A DNA stretch of 64,000 nucleotides from Chloroflexi bacterium HGW-Chloroflexi-6 (GCA_002840685.1 PHBU01000019.1:1-64000); one strand, 5' to 3'; shown: positions 1 through 8,787, numbered from the stretch's first letter. The notes: generated from the letters alone by a model not told the origin. Program-made: numbers and translations.

Positions 1-53
1 AGTGGTGTTATTCGCTCCCATTGTTCATTGGTCAAGTCGCCTCGATTTGTCAT
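1..53 (-). CDS. IS5-type transposase, N-terminal fragment (cut by window edge)
   Basis: Reading the minus strand from the ATG at 51-53 gives MTNRGDLTNEQWERITP, which then leaves the window. The LTNEQWERI pattern is the usual N-terminus of IS5/IS427-like DDE transposases (the DUF4096 helix-turn-helix segment). Only 17 residues are visible, so neither the catalytic domain nor the integrity of the element can be judged. The insertion-sequence end should lie within roughly the next 100 bases to the right, but I cannot define its inverted repeat without the other end. Confidence 0.6.
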   Translation of the reverse strand, partial: MTNRGDLTNEQWERITP

Positions 54-297
54 GGCGACAATTTAACCACTATTTTGTATTTTGCATACAGACCCTAGGA
101 ATTTGGCTTGGAGCACCAAATATGTTCATTCAATGCCAAAGTTTGACCACCCTTTTTCCATAGCAATAAATATTGAGCGAACTAACTTTTTTTGCGCTCG
201 AACACATGCCCCCTGAGTTGCCTGTCCAAGGGCAGTGGCAGGGATGACAAGCTATCACGAAGTTTGTCCGGTAGGGCGACTCAGAGATTTCTATTTT

Positions 298-342
298 AAA
301 GAAGAAAGAGGAAAGATTGGTTTTCTTTCCTCTTTCTTCTTT
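298..342. terminator. Hairpin terminator downstream of the dinG-like gene
   Basis: An 18-base perfect inverted repeat (298-315 against 325-342) with a 9-base loop ends at the stop codon of the helicase gene. Both arms are purine- or pyrimidine-only, so the 3' arm is U-rich. It would end the minus-strand helicase transcript and shield it from the transposase side. The rest of 54-297 shows no gene. Confidence 0.7.
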
Positions 343-3138
343 TTATAATCCCAGCCATTTTTCAGTCAACTTGGGCAGGTCGGTGGCGTTACCCTGTTTG
401 ACAGTGCACTGTGGCAGGGAGCCCAGGAACAGCCGCCCGTATTGCTTGGTCAGCACGCGCCGGTCGAGGATGGCGACCACGCCCCGGTCGCTGGCGGAGC
501 GGATCAGGCGTCCGAACCCCTGCCGGAACTTGAGAATCGCTTCGGGCACCTGGTACTCGCCGAACGGGTCGTCAAACGTCTCAGAGCGGGCAGCAATGAT
601 CGGGTCGGAGGGCACTTCGAACGGGATTTTTGTCAGCACCACCACCTGCAGCGACTCGCCGGGCACATCCACGCCTTCCCAGAAAGAGCGCGTCCCCAAC
701 AGCACGGCCCGGTCGGTGTTTTTGAACGATTCCAGCAAGGCCTGCGGCGAAGCGCCCTCACCCTGCTCGTAGACTTGAATATCCTGGTCGCGCAGATAGG
801 GGCCGATGGCTTGCGAGGCGCGTTTGAGCTGGGCATAAGATGTGAACAGCGCCAGCATGCGTCCGCCGCTGGCAATCGCAGTCTGGCTGATGGCGCGGTT
901 GACGGCCTGTTCGTAGCCGGGAGAATTCGGCTCGGGGATGTCCTTGCCGATGAAGAGCAGGGTCGAGTTTTCGTAGTCGAAGGGCGAGCCAAGGGTCAGT
1001 TCGTCGGCTTCCTCGGCCATCAGGGTGTTGCGCACGTAGCCAAAATCACCGGCGGCGGTCAGGGTGGCCGAGGTCAGGATGACCGCTTCTTTTTCATGCC
1101 ACAAATATTTTTGAATTAAGGGCCCGATCCGCAGGGGAGCGGTGTTGAGCGTCAGGCGCTTGTTCTGCGGCTGGATCTCGACCCAGTAAATCGTTTCGGG
1201 TTTGGGATCGTGCATCATGCCGCTGATGGCCGTTTCGGCTTCCACCAAGCGGCGATACAGCCCGCTGAGCGAGCCGAGCGGGTCTTCGATCTCCTGAATG
1301 CCGTCGGCATACAATTCGCTGGCGGCCTTGTAGGCATCGCCAACCACATTGATCAGCAGGCGCATGGTTTCGCCGGTTGAATCCCAACTGATCTCGACCG
1401 CGTCCCAGCCTTGCGCGGTGCGCGTGGCCGGCAAAATGCGCGTCGAAAAAGCGTACAGACTCTGCGGGCGGCCTTCCTGCATATATTGCATGAATTCCAT
1501 CAGCCCGTAGAAGAAATCGCGGGCCTGGTTCTCGAGCCTGAAGGTCAGGTCTGAAGCGCGGTGGACCATGTTGGCCAGCGCGGCAAAATCTGAGGGGCGC
1601 ACCAGGTCGGTCGCGACCCGCAGGAAATTGCCCAGCACCCCGCTCGACGAACCGCCCACTTCGCGCACCAGGCGCTCGAAATCGGCCTGGCTCATGCGGA
1701 AAGACATCGCCCCGGTCGTGGCGGCCTCCAGGTGGTGGCCTTCGTCGATCACCAGGTACTGGTATTCGGGCAAAACCTTGCCCTCGGCGGCCACGTCCGA
1801 GAGCAGCAGGGCGTGGTTGACCACCAGAACATGCGCGGCCTGGGCGGCCTGTTTGGCGCGGTAGAAGGGGCAGGTTCCGCCCATTTTGCCGGCGCAATTC
1901 TCACCGGAGCAGGCCTCGTCTTCTGCCGAGAGCTTCATCCAGACATCTTTTTCCTGCGGACGGTTTAGGTTCAGGTTGCCGCGGTCGCCGCTGGTGTCGC
2001 TCAGCGTCCAGACCAGGGTCTTGGCCAGCACACGCACTTCTTCCTCGTTGCGCGGCCCCTGGTGACGCATAATGTCCAGGCGGCGCGGGCACAGGTAATT
2101 CGAACGTCCTTTTAAAATCGCCGCGCGCAGCGGGATGTTGAGCGCCTCGCGCACAGCCGGGATGTCTTTTGTGATCAACTGGTCTTGCAGGTTGATGGTG
2201 TTGGTCGAAACCACCACGCGCGTATTGTTCTGGATGGCAAACAGCGCCGCCGGCACGAGATAGGCGAACGACTTGCCAACGCCCGTCCCGGCCTCGACCA
2301 TCAGGTGCTGGCTGTAGGAAAGCGAATTGGTGACCGCCCTCAGCATTTCGATCTGCTCGGGGCGCTGTTCGTAGGCTTCAAAATAACGGGAAAAGGGCCC
2401 GCCATACTCGAGGATGGAGGCCACTTCGTCGATATTGAGCGGAATAACTTCTTTGACCGGGCCAACCGGGCGGGCCGGAGCGGACTCACCTTCAGCGAAG
2501 ATCGGCCCCGATGCGCCGGGTTTGACCCGTTTGGCCTTGACCGGTTCCCTGGCCCGCAAACGCAGGGCCTCCTGGAAACCGAAGTTGCCGTCCCACTCGA
2601 GCGGTTCTCCCATGCGGACGATTTCGGCCAGCAGGTCGAGCGGCAGTTGCGCAGCCATATCGACCAGGCGCAGGTAAACGGCGTGGGTCACGCGCACATC
2701 GTCCATGGCGCGGTGGGTGGCGGGCAGGGGAATCCCCAACAGTTGGCCCAAGGCCCCCAGGTTGTAGCGGCCGGCCGAGGGCAGCATGACCGAGGCCATT
2801 TCGTAGGTATCGACCGCCTCGTTCAGCGTCAAAACCCGGTGACGGCGCAAAAATCCCAGATCGAAACGTACATTTTGCCCCAAGATCGGCAGGTCGCCGC
2901 AGAAATCGACCAGATGACCAAGCACATCCGCCACGCGCGGTGCATTGCGCACCATGGCGTCATCGATGCCGGTCAGTTGGGTGATATTTTCAGGGATGTG
3001 ACGGTTGGGATTGATGAGCGTCTCGAACTCATCTTCGATGCGATTGCCGTTAAAACGCATTGCGGCAATTTCAATAATGGTGTCTTTTTGCGGGTCCAAC
3101 CCGGTGGTTTCAAGGTCGATGACAACGAGAGAATTCAT
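343..3138 (-). CDS. dinG: DinG-family ATP-dependent helicase fused to a DEDDh 3'-5' exonuclease
   Basis: A 931-residue protein for DNA repair or replication-fork rescue. Residues 1-165 form a DnaQ-like exonuclease with the DEDDh set D8, E10, D93, H142 and D147. Residues 250-931 form an XPD/DinG-type superfamily 2 helicase: Walker A GTGVGKS ending at S290 and a DEGH box at 465-468. Cys350, Cys410, Cys415 and Cys423 lie between them with the spacing of the XPD-family 4Fe-4S cluster. Classical E. coli DinG has the cluster but no nuclease; Bacillus DinG has the nuclease but is reported without the cluster. Here both seem present. The gene stands alone between a strong terminator and a repeat-rich spacer. 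The ATG at 3138 gives a start directly at the exonuclease motif. Confidence 0.92.
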   Translation of the reverse strand: MNSLVVIDLETTGLDPQKDTIIEIAAMRFNGNRIEDEFETLINPNRHIPENITQLTGIDDAMVRNAPRVADVLGHLVDFCGDLPILGQNVRFDLGFLRRHRVLTLNEAVDTYEMASVMLPSAGRYNLGALGQLLGIPLPATHRAMDDVRVTHAVYLRLVDMAAQLPLDLLAEIVRMGEPLEWDGNFGFQEALRLRAREPVKAKRVKPGASGPIFAEGESAPARPVGPVKEVIPLNIDEVASILEYGGPFSRYFEAYEQRPEQIEMLRAVTNSLSYSQHLMVEAGTGVGKSFAYLVPAALFAIQNNTRVVVSTNTINLQDQLITKDIPAVREALNIPLRAAILKGRSNYLCPRRLDIMRHQGPRNEEEVRVLAKTLVWTLSDTSGDRGNLNLNRPQEKDVWMKLSAEDEACSGENCAGKMGGTCPFYRAKQAAQAAHVLVVNHALLLSDVAAEGKVLPEYQYLVIDEGHHLEAATTGAMSFRMSQADFERLVREVGGSSSGVLGNFLRVATDLVRPSDFAALANMVHRASDLTFRLENQARDFFYGLMEFMQYMQEGRPQSLYAFSTRILPATRTAQGWDAVEISWDSTGETMRLLINVVGDAYKAASELYADGIQEIEDPLGSLSGLYRRLVEAETAISGMMHDPKPETIYWVEIQPQNKRLTLNTAPLRIGPLIQKYLWHEKEAVILTSATLTAAGDFGYVRNTLMAEEADELTLGSPFDYENSTLLFIGKDIPEPNSPGYEQAVNRAISQTAIASGGRMLALFTSYAQLKRASQAIGPYLRDQDIQVYEQGEGASPQALLESFKNTDRAVLLGTRSFWEGVDVPGESLQVVVLTKIPFEVPSDPIIAARSETFDDPFGEYQVPEAILKFRQGFGRLIRSASDRGVVAILDRRVLTKQYGRLFLGSLPQCTVKQGNATDLPKLTEKWLGL

Positions 3139-3298
3139 ATTGTCAGTTTACCATGAAACAAATGTTCATGAAGATGTTTTATGGTAAGCGCGCCTAATTT
3201 TTTCGTTGAAAATCATCCATTTTTGCCGGTATCGGCGCGGCTAAAGCTGCTACTCATGGTATGAAAGTTGTCTCGATAAACTCGACGCACCGCCTTCG

Positions 3299-3423
3299 GA
3301 CCGGTGCTTATAGCCCTAAAGGGGTTTCCATGTAATGAGCCAGAGCTTTTGCGAAGCACCCTGCGGGTAGCCCGTTGGCTGCAAAATCGCAGCAAATCTA
3401 AATTTAGATGCAATCGTCCTGCC
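3299..3423 (-). repeat. Dispersed intergenic repeat, copy 1 (about 125 bp)
   Basis: Read on the minus strand, this stretch aligns along nearly its whole length with 15682-15811 on the plus strand, at roughly 80% identity by eye. It covers shared blocks such as GATTTTGCAG, CTGGCTCATTACATGG and AGGGTGCTT. It contains short palindromes (GCTACCCGCAGGGTGC) and encodes no convincing protein. It sits in the noncoding gap 3139-3554. Next to it, 3270-3290 carries a GTCTCGATAAACTCGAC motif like the other palindromic repeats of this window. Confidence 0.75.
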
Positions 3424-3450
3424 GGGAATTTTCTGTTTCATGAGGACAGC

Positions 3451-3490
3451 AAAAAGGCCTGACATCTTTTTCCAGATGCAAAGCCTTTTT
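3451..3490. terminator. Bidirectional hairpin terminator
   Basis: AAAAAGGC (3451-3458) pairs with GCCTTTTT (3483-3490), with an inner GACATCT/AGATGC pairing. It gives a U-tract on both strands and lies downstream of the minus-strand zinc-ribbon membrane protein gene. Confidence 0.65.
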
Positions 3491-3554
3491 CATTTACTTT
3501 TTTGCTCATCCCTTGACACTGCTGTTAATCGGTGGGCAGGCAGGTTTGGAATAA

Positions 3555-4226
3555 TCACTTCTTTCTTATCTTAAACTCCAGCTTTTCAAAAAAGTGTCCC
3601 TTCGGCCAAACCAAGGTTGCGACCTCTGCCGCTTTTTGTAATTCATCGGGCTTTACTCCTGGTTGTTTCAATGCCCACTCGCGCCACCTTGGTACGGCAT
3701 ACGCCCCCCATAACCCAGCCAAAATGAATCCCAATGGCATGCTTACACACATAACTACCGTGCCTGTATCACTCTCCTTCATTACGTATACGCCAAATAT
3801 CAAACCTACTATGATTGGCCCAATCAGCAGAAACAAACTAACCAAAGAAATATCTTTATAGCCCTTCTGAACAGCTGCCTGAACTTCTGGAGAAAAATGA
3901 GAAAGCTTGCTCTCGGTGAGTTCTTCCTTTGCAGTTTTGGACTTTGGCTGTACATCTGGAACGTAAGCACTGCAGTTGGGACAAATGGTTTCTATTTGCG
4001 GCACAGCGGAATAACAAGAAGGACAAAGTTTCTTCGGGGGTAGCAACAATGCTAAGACCAAGAGTAATGGACCTGACATGACCCCAACAAGGACAATAAC
4101 TGATAATGCGCTTCTAATCATTGATCCTTGAAAATTTCTGCCAAATACCAACTTGCCTGGATTTCGGTTAAGAATGTATGCTCCAAGCATCCCAGCTCCC
4201 AGCCATAGCATGTATTCAAAGTTCAT
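3555..4226 (-). CDS. Membrane protein with a central zinc ribbon, function unknown
   Basis: A 223-residue protein. Two hydrophobic segments occupy about residues 5-22 and 36-62. A CPSC...CPNC four-cysteine knuckle follows at about 70-88, of the type that binds one zinc. After a charged linker come two more membrane helices (about 125-150 and 155-180) and a basic C-terminal tail. This membrane plus zinc-ribbon architecture recurs elsewhere in the window (49058-50064) and is common among small uncharacterised Chloroflexota proteins. No catalytic motif is visible. It is monocistronic and ends at the terminator at 3451-3490. I do not recognise a named family. Confidence 0.7.
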   Translation of the reverse strand: MNFEYMLWLGAGMLGAYILNRNPGKLVFGRNFQGSMIRSALSVIVLVGVMSGPLLLVLALLLPPKKLCPSCYSAVPQIETICPNCSAYVPDVQPKSKTAKEELTESKLSHFSPEVQAAVQKGYKDISLVSLFLLIGPIIVGLIFGVYVMKESDTGTVVMCVSMPLGFILAGLWGAYAVPRWREWALKQPGVKPDELQKAAEVATLVWPKGHFFEKLEFKIRKK

Positions 4227-4370
4227 AATGATGTTTGTCCTTCAATGAATTTGCTTGCCCAATTATGTTTTACACCGATTGTGTTTGCATAATGGCGGCA
4301 CAGAATTCTTGTTGTATTCTGCCTATGCAACACGATACGATGAATTTTTCTTTTTGACAACAAAACCTGG

Positions 4371-5921
4371 CTATTGCAAATGTTCGGTCAGACTGCCATC
4401 CGCGAGCAGCTTGCGCATCGTTTCGATGTGCGGATACATGACTTGATCTCTTTCGATGAAGGCGATCTGCTGGCGGATCAAGGCATAGGCCGGGGCTGTG
4501 CCCTGTCCCATTTTTGCTTCGGGGCCGAGTATTTTGCGGCGGAAGTCGATGCCCTGCGCGGCGGAGAGCAGCTCGAGCGCCAGGATGGTTTCGACATTCC
4601 CGGCGATCTCGCGCGCCTGGCGGGCGGCGGCCGGCCCCATGCTGACGTGGTCTTCGATGTTGGCCGAGGTCGAGATCGTGTCGACGCTGGCCGGGTGCGA
4701 GAGCACCTTGTTTTCGGATGCCAGCGCGGCGGCGGTATATTGGATCAGCATGAAGCCCGAGTTGACCCCGCCTTCGTCGATCAGGAAAGCGGGCAGCACA
4801 TTCTTGTTGCTGGCCGCATCCACCAGACGGGCGATGCGCCGCTCTGAGATATTTCCCAACTCGGACAGGGCGATCGACAGGTAATCCATGGCAATCGCTA
4901 GCGGCTCACCGTGGAAGTTGCCGCCTGAGATGACTTCCGCATTATCGTTTTTGTCGAAGAAGATCAGCGGGTTGTCTGTGACCGAGTTCAACTCGATGCT
5001 CATCACCCAACGCGCGTAAGCGATCGCATCGCGCACGGCTCCGTGCACCTGCGGGATGCAGCGCAGCGTGTAGGCATCCTGAACGTTGAGCGGATCGTCC
5101 GGACGGGTAAAGGTCGAGCCTTCGATCAGTTTGCGCATGAATGCGGCGCACTCCATCTGGCGCGGATGCGGGCGGGCGGCGTGGATGCGCAGGTCGAAGG
5201 CGCGCGGCGTGCCGTGCATGGCTTCCAGGCTGAGCGCTCCGGCCAGGTCGGCGGCGGTGGCCAGTTGTTCGGCCTGATACGTGACCAGCACACCCAGCGC
5301 GTTCATCAGGGTTGTGCCGTTGGTCAGCGCCAGGCCTTCCTTGGCGGTCAGGGTTACTGGAGAAAGCCCGGCCCGTTTCAGGGCTTCGGCCCCGCTCAGG
5401 CGTTCGCCGTGGTAAAAGGCTTCGCCCTCGCCGATCAGCGGCAGGGCCATGTGCGCCAGCGGAGCCAGGTCGCCGCTCGCGCCGAGCGATCCCTGCTCCG
5501 GGATGAGCGGGTAGACGCCGCGGTTGAGCAGTTCGAGCAGCAGGCGCAGGGTTTCCTCGCGGATGCCGGAGTGCCCTTTGGCGAGCGTGTTGGCACGGAT
5601 CAGCATCATGGCGCGCGTGGTGGGCTGGTCCAGCAGTTGCCCGACCCCGACCGCGTGGCTGACCAGGATGTTGCGCTGAAGCTGCTCGACCAGGGCCGGC
5701 GAAATGATCTTGTCCTTGAACGCGCCGAAGCCGGTCGTGATGCCGTAGACGATCTCGCCGCGCGCGACAAAATCCTGCACGGCCCGCGCTGCGCGCCGCA
5801 CGCGAGTCCAGGCTTCTGCGCTGATCGATACTTGAATTTCAGGCTGGTGGGCAACGGCCACCACATCTTCAATGGTCAGCGATTCGCCGTCCAGGGTCAA
5901 TTGATGAATGGGATTGGGCAT
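4371..5921 (-). CDS. hutH: Histidine ammonia-lyase
   Basis: Deaminates L-histidine to urocanate, the first step of histidine degradation. The 516-residue length fits the family. The internal Ala-Ser-Gly that forms the MIO electrophile is at about residues 148-150 inside GASGDLAPLAH. The catalytic Tyr loop YGITTGFG is near residue 59. The Ser-His pair in NILVSHAVGVG is the histidine-selective version rather than the Phe-Leu or His-Leu of phenylalanine or tyrosine lyases. EDHVSMG and AAQGIDFR near the C-terminus also match histidases. I use the ATG at 5921, preceded by an A/G-rich site, instead of the further upstream ATG at 5957. It is divergent from the serine dehydratase gene; no other hut genes are in the window. 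Confidence 0.9.
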   Translation of the reverse strand: MPNPIHQLTLDGESLTIEDVVAVAHQPEIQVSISAEAWTRVRRAARAVQDFVARGEIVYGITTGFGAFKDKIISPALVEQLQRNILVSHAVGVGQLLDQPTTRAMMLIRANTLAKGHSGIREETLRLLLELLNRGVYPLIPEQGSLGASGDLAPLAHMALPLIGEGEAFYHGERLSGAEALKRAGLSPVTLTAKEGLALTNGTTLMNALGVLVTYQAEQLATAADLAGALSLEAMHGTPRAFDLRIHAARPHPRQMECAAFMRKLIEGSTFTRPDDPLNVQDAYTLRCIPQVHGAVRDAIAYARWVMSIELNSVTDNPLIFFDKNDNAEVISGGNFHGEPLAIAMDYLSIALSELGNISERRIARLVDAASNKNVLPAFLIDEGGVNSGFMLIQYTAAALASENKVLSHPASVDTISTSANIEDHVSMGPAAARQAREIAGNVETILALELLSAAQGIDFRRKILGPEAKMGQGTAPAYALIRQQIAFIERDQVMYPHIETMRKLLADGSLTEHLQ

Positions 5922-5998
5922 GATCTTCTCTTTTTTGTGGGGTGGCTTGCTTGGCAAGAATTGTACCCTTCACGCCCGCAATCTGGTACACTTTTGGC

Positions 5999-7210
5999 AT
6001 GAAATCGCTCACAGAATTTTTTCGAATTGGGGTTGGCCCGTCCAGCAGCCATACCATGGGCCCTCGCCGCGCGGCGGAGATTTTCCTGCGGCGCCACCCG
6101 GATGCCTCTTTATTTCGGCTGACCCTGTTTGGCAGCCTGGCGGCGACCGGCAAGGGACATCTGACCGATCTGGCGGTGCTGGCGGTTTTCCCGGCGGGCG
6201 CACTGGATTTGGTCTGGAAACCAGACGAGAAGCTGCCCGACCACCCGAACGGGATGCGCTTCGAAGCTTTCTCGGCGGACGGGGCGCTGCTCGAAACCTG
6301 GGACGTCTACAGCATCGGCGGCGGCGCCCTGAGCGACGGCGGACAGCTGCCGAAATCGCCGCAGGTTTATCCGCTGACAACGATGAATGCCATCCTGGCG
6401 CGCTGCAAACAGTCCGGCCAGTCGTTATGGGAATATGTCGAAGAGTGTGAAGGGGATTCGATCTGGGAACATTTGCAACTGGTCTGGGATGCCATGCAGG
6501 CGGCCATCGAGCGCGGCTTGCAGGCCGAGGGCGTCTTGCCCGGCGGGTTGGGAATTGCGCGTAAAGCCTGGTCTTTTTATCGCAAAACCAAGTTGTCGGG
6601 TTCGCATTTCCAGCGCCAGGGCATTCTGGCGGCCTATGCGCTGGCCGTTTCGGAAGAGAATGCCTCGGGCGGCAAGATCGTGACCGCGCCGACCTGCGGC
6701 TCCTCGGGCGTTTTGCCTGCGGTTTTGCGCTACCAGCGCGAGGTGCTGAAATGCTCAGACGAGTCGGTTTTGCGCGCGCTGGCAACCGCCGGGTTGATCG
6801 GCAACCTGGCAAAGCACAATGCCTCGATCTCTGGGGCGGCAGTCGGCTGCCAGGGAGAAGTGGGCGTGGCCTGCGCCATGGCGGCTGGGGCGGCCACCCA
6901 GCTAATGGGCGGAACGGTGCGGCAGGTTGAGTATGCCGCCGAAATGGGCCTGGAACACAACCTGGGCCTGACCTGTGATCCGGTTGGCGGGCTGGTGCAA
7001 ATCCCCTGCATCGAGCGCAACGCCTTCGCCGCCGGGCAGGCCCTGAACTGCGCCGACTACGTTCTGTTCACCGATGGCAGTCATCGCATCTCCTACGATG
7101 AAGTTGTGGCAGTCATGCGCGAGACCGGCCATGCCCTGCCGTCACTCTATCGTGAAACCTCCACGGCCGGCCTGGCAACGATCTACCGCACTCCTAAACA
7201 GCCGGATTGA
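5999..7210 (+). CDS. sdaA: L-serine ammonia-lyase (serine dehydratase), iron-sulfur type, single chain
   Basis: Converts L-serine to pyruvate and ammonia using a labile 4Fe-4S cluster. The N-terminal beta-type domain opens with GVGPSSSHTMGP. The alpha-type domain carries APTCGSSGVLPA, GAAVGCQGEVG and CDPVGGLVQIPC, which supply the cluster cysteines. Two-chain enzymes split these domains; here they are fused, as in E. coli SdaA. At 403 residues it is somewhat shorter than the usual 450, mainly in the beta domain. I start at the ATG at 5999, where homology begins, and not at the in-frame ATG at 5942. It shares a short divergent promoter region with hutH, and its last 17 bases overlap the convergent PIN toxin gene. 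Confidence 0.9.
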   Translation: MKSLTEFFRIGVGPSSSHTMGPRRAAEIFLRRHPDASLFRLTLFGSLAATGKGHLTDLAVLAVFPAGALDLVWKPDEKLPDHPNGMRFEAFSADGALLETWDVYSIGGGALSDGGQLPKSPQVYPLTTMNAILARCKQSGQSLWEYVEECEGDSIWEHLQLVWDAMQAAIERGLQAEGVLPGGLGIARKAWSFYRKTKLSGSHFQRQGILAAYALAVSEENASGGKIVTAPTCGSSGVLPAVLRYQREVLKCSDESVLRALATAGLIGNLAKHNASISGAAVGCQGEVGVACAMAAGAATQLMGGTVRQVEYAAEMGLEHNLGLTCDPVGGLVQIPCIERNAFAAGQALNCADYVLFTDGSHRISYDEVVAVMRETGHALPSLYRETSTAGLATIYRTPKQPD

Positions 7211-7634
7211 GTTCGCCAATCGCGTGAATCCAGGGCAGTTTCAAATCTTGTCCCCGCTGTGCCAAGCGCTCATCGGCCGTCCAAAAATCCACCGCTAATT
7301 TTTCAGCCAGCGCCAGGTAAATGGCATCGTAAGCTTTGGACTGGCCTAGCCTGCCTGCCAGTTCGAGCGCTCGCAGGCAAATTTCTTCGTCTTCGTCGAT
7401 GATTTCAACGCGCAGGCCATGGATTGTTCGCATTGCTTGCCCGGCTTCATCGGCCGTGATTTGTTTTTGCGCAAGAAGGAATCTGATGGCAGAGGTTGTC
7501 TCGCTCATCCACAGGCGCGGCGCACAAGGGCTGATCTGTTCCTGATCGATGCGTTTCCAAAAGTTATCCAGCGCTTCGTTCATGTCCAGAGCAGTGCGGA
7601 TGGCGATGTTTGCATCAATGACCCAGTAACTCAT
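7194..7634 (-). CDS. vapC: PIN-domain ribonuclease toxin (VapC type)
   Basis: A 146-residue PIN-domain protein, likely the toxin of a type II toxin-antitoxin pair that cleaves RNA. The acidic residues expected in the active site are visible: D7 in VIDANI, E in SETTSAI, D in YDAIYLALAE and D in WTADERL. The ATG at 7634 places VIDAN at the N-terminus as in the family; the longer in-frame start at 7661 adds nine non-homologous residues. It overlaps the 3' end of the antitoxin gene by 20 bases, so the two are translationally coupled. Its 3' end overlaps the convergent sdaA gene. Confidence 0.85.
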   Translation of the reverse strand: MSYWVIDANIAIRTALDMNEALDNFWKRIDQEQISPCAPRLWMSETTSAIRFLLAQKQITADEAGQAMRTIHGLRVEIIDEDEEICLRALELAGRLGQSKAYDAIYLALAEKLAVDFWTADERLAQRGQDLKLPWIHAIGELNPAV

Positions 7635-7905
7635 GACCCCGCTCCTCGCGCATTTGCTCAATAACCTGTGAAATATCGGTGACGGGCTGGCCTTTGCGGC
7701 GCTTCAGGATGTGCTCTTTCAGCAGACGGGCATTTTCAAGCGACTGAAGGCGTTCGCGTTGCGGAGCATTTTCTTCACGCAAGCCGGCCGTAATGTATTC
7801 ACGCACCAATTCACTGACGCTGCGTTTTTTTTGTTGAGCAAGGCGTTCGAGGGCTTCGCGCTGTTGGGGGGCGAGCATCAGGTTTACACGCTGCAAGTTT
7901 GCCAT
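7615..7905 (-). CDS. Ribbon-helix-helix antitoxin (CopG/VapB-like)
   Basis: A 96-residue protein. Its N-terminal QRVNLMLAPQQREALERLAQ followed by RSVSELVREYI is a ribbon-helix-helix DNA-binding fold. The charged C-terminal half (about residues 50-96) should wrap the PIN toxin. A strong AAGGAG lies just upstream of the ATG. It is the promoter-proximal gene of the pair, as expected for an antitoxin that represses its own promoter. Confidence 0.82.
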   Translation of the reverse strand: MANLQRVNLMLAPQQREALERLAQQKKRSVSELVREYITAGLREENAPQRERLQSLENARLLKEHILKRRKGQPVTDISQVIEQMREERGHELLGH

Positions 7906-7925
7906 GGGAACTCCTTTTGTAAATC

Positions 7926-7955
7926 ATTATACACACCCCTATACACACATGTCAA
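7926..7955 (-). promoter_or_regulatory. Promoter and probable operator of the toxin-antitoxin pair
   Basis: On the minus strand, TTGACA (7950-7955) and TATAAT (7926-7931) are perfect consensus boxes 18 bases apart. The spacer holds two copies of TGTGTATA, the second running into the -10 box. Ribbon-helix-helix antitoxins bind short repeated sites, so this is a likely autoregulatory operator. The antitoxin ATG is 21 bases downstream of the -10 box. Confidence 0.75.
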
Positions 7956-7978
7956 CCGGCTTTTTGTGCTTATTGATT

Positions 7979-8692
7979 TTATTTGTATGGATTAAACTGC
8001 GGCATGCGCGACGGGTCGACGCGCTGCAGCCGTTCGCTGCCCGGGCTGACTAGGTGGAATCCGCCGTTGCGGTGCAGGAGCGGGATGCGGCGGCGCTGTT
8101 CGGCAAAAACTTCGCGCATTTCCTCGGAGCGGGCGGCGTAATTGTCAAATTCATCCTGGAACAGGGCAAACAACTTATCGTAGGTGGCGACGAATTCTTC
8201 GCGGTAGGCCTCGCTGACCTGCCCGAGGTTGCTGATGACCCAGCAGCTGTTTTCAAATTCCCAGTCGTAAGACAGGCCCAGGAAGCGGTAGTCGGAGGTG
8301 ACATACGGGAAAAACGGGAACTGGCGGCAGCTCAACAGACGGTACGGGCGCTGACAGGCCTGCGGCCCGAGGCAGGCCAGCAGGATCATCCCGTCTGGCA
8401 CGGAGGCTTCGAGCCGCGAACGGTCTTCCGCGGTGGCGGGGTCTTCGGCGCACTCATCCCCGCGCCACGGATGCCAGAGATCGGTGACCGGTTCGAGGGC
8501 TTTCCACTCGCTGGTGTGGGCCGCCGGGACGGCTGCGCAAATGTCACAGCAGAAAGGTTTGCCGGTCGGGTTGTGTGGCGCGCACATTTTGCCGCAATCC
8601 AGCCCGGCGATGGGCGCGTTAAAATTGGTATACAACTCATGGATATCGGCAGGATCAAGATCGGCGGGGGAGCGCAGGATACGGTTTTTCAT
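7979..8692 (-). CDS. Conserved hypothetical cysteine-rich protein
   Basis: A 237-residue soluble protein with no signal peptide. A cysteine cluster lies near residues 30-55 (DCGKMCAPHN, then FCCDIC), and more cysteines follow at GDECAED, LACLGPQACQ and LLSCRQF. The CC-containing pattern recalls metal-binding YkgJ/Fe-S cluster proteins, but the match is loose. The C-terminal half has WVISNLGQ and FDNYAARSEEM segments that I cannot assign. The ATG at 8692 lies 8 bases after a TATAAT, so a leaderless message is possible. It is separated from the next upstream gene by a clear terminator. Confidence 0.6.
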   Translation of the reverse strand: MKNRILRSPADLDPADIHELYTNFNAPIAGLDCGKMCAPHNPTGKPFCCDICAAVPAAHTSEWKALEPVTDLWHPWRGDECAEDPATAEDRSRLEASVPDGMILLACLGPQACQRPYRLLSCRQFPFFPYVTSDYRFLGLSYDWEFENSCWVISNLGQVSEAYREEFVATYDKLFALFQDEFDNYAARSEEMREVFAEQRRRIPLLHRNGGFHLVSPGSERLQRVDPSRMPQFNPYK

Positions 8693-8739
8693 ATCCAAGG
8701 ATTATAGCCCACTCTCGATTGCGCACCCTGCCGGGAATC

Positions 8740-8766
8740 AAAAACCCGGAGAATCATATCTCCGGG
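8740..8766 (-). terminator. Rho-independent terminator of the STAS-like gene
   Basis: CCCGGAGA (8745-8752) and TCTCCGGG (8759-8766) form a perfect 8-bp stem with a 6-base loop. On the minus strand it is followed by a run of five T. Confidence 0.85.
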
Positions 8767-8787
8767 CAAAAATAAGAGTGCTTGATT

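Noticed and set aside
2185..3156. 323-codon open frame on the plus strand
   Set aside because: Antisense to the DinG exonuclease domain, which carries clear catalytic residues.
3213..3413. 66-codon open frame on the minus strand
   Set aside because: It lies inside the dispersed repeat and shows no homology to a protein; the second repeat copy does not conserve the frame.
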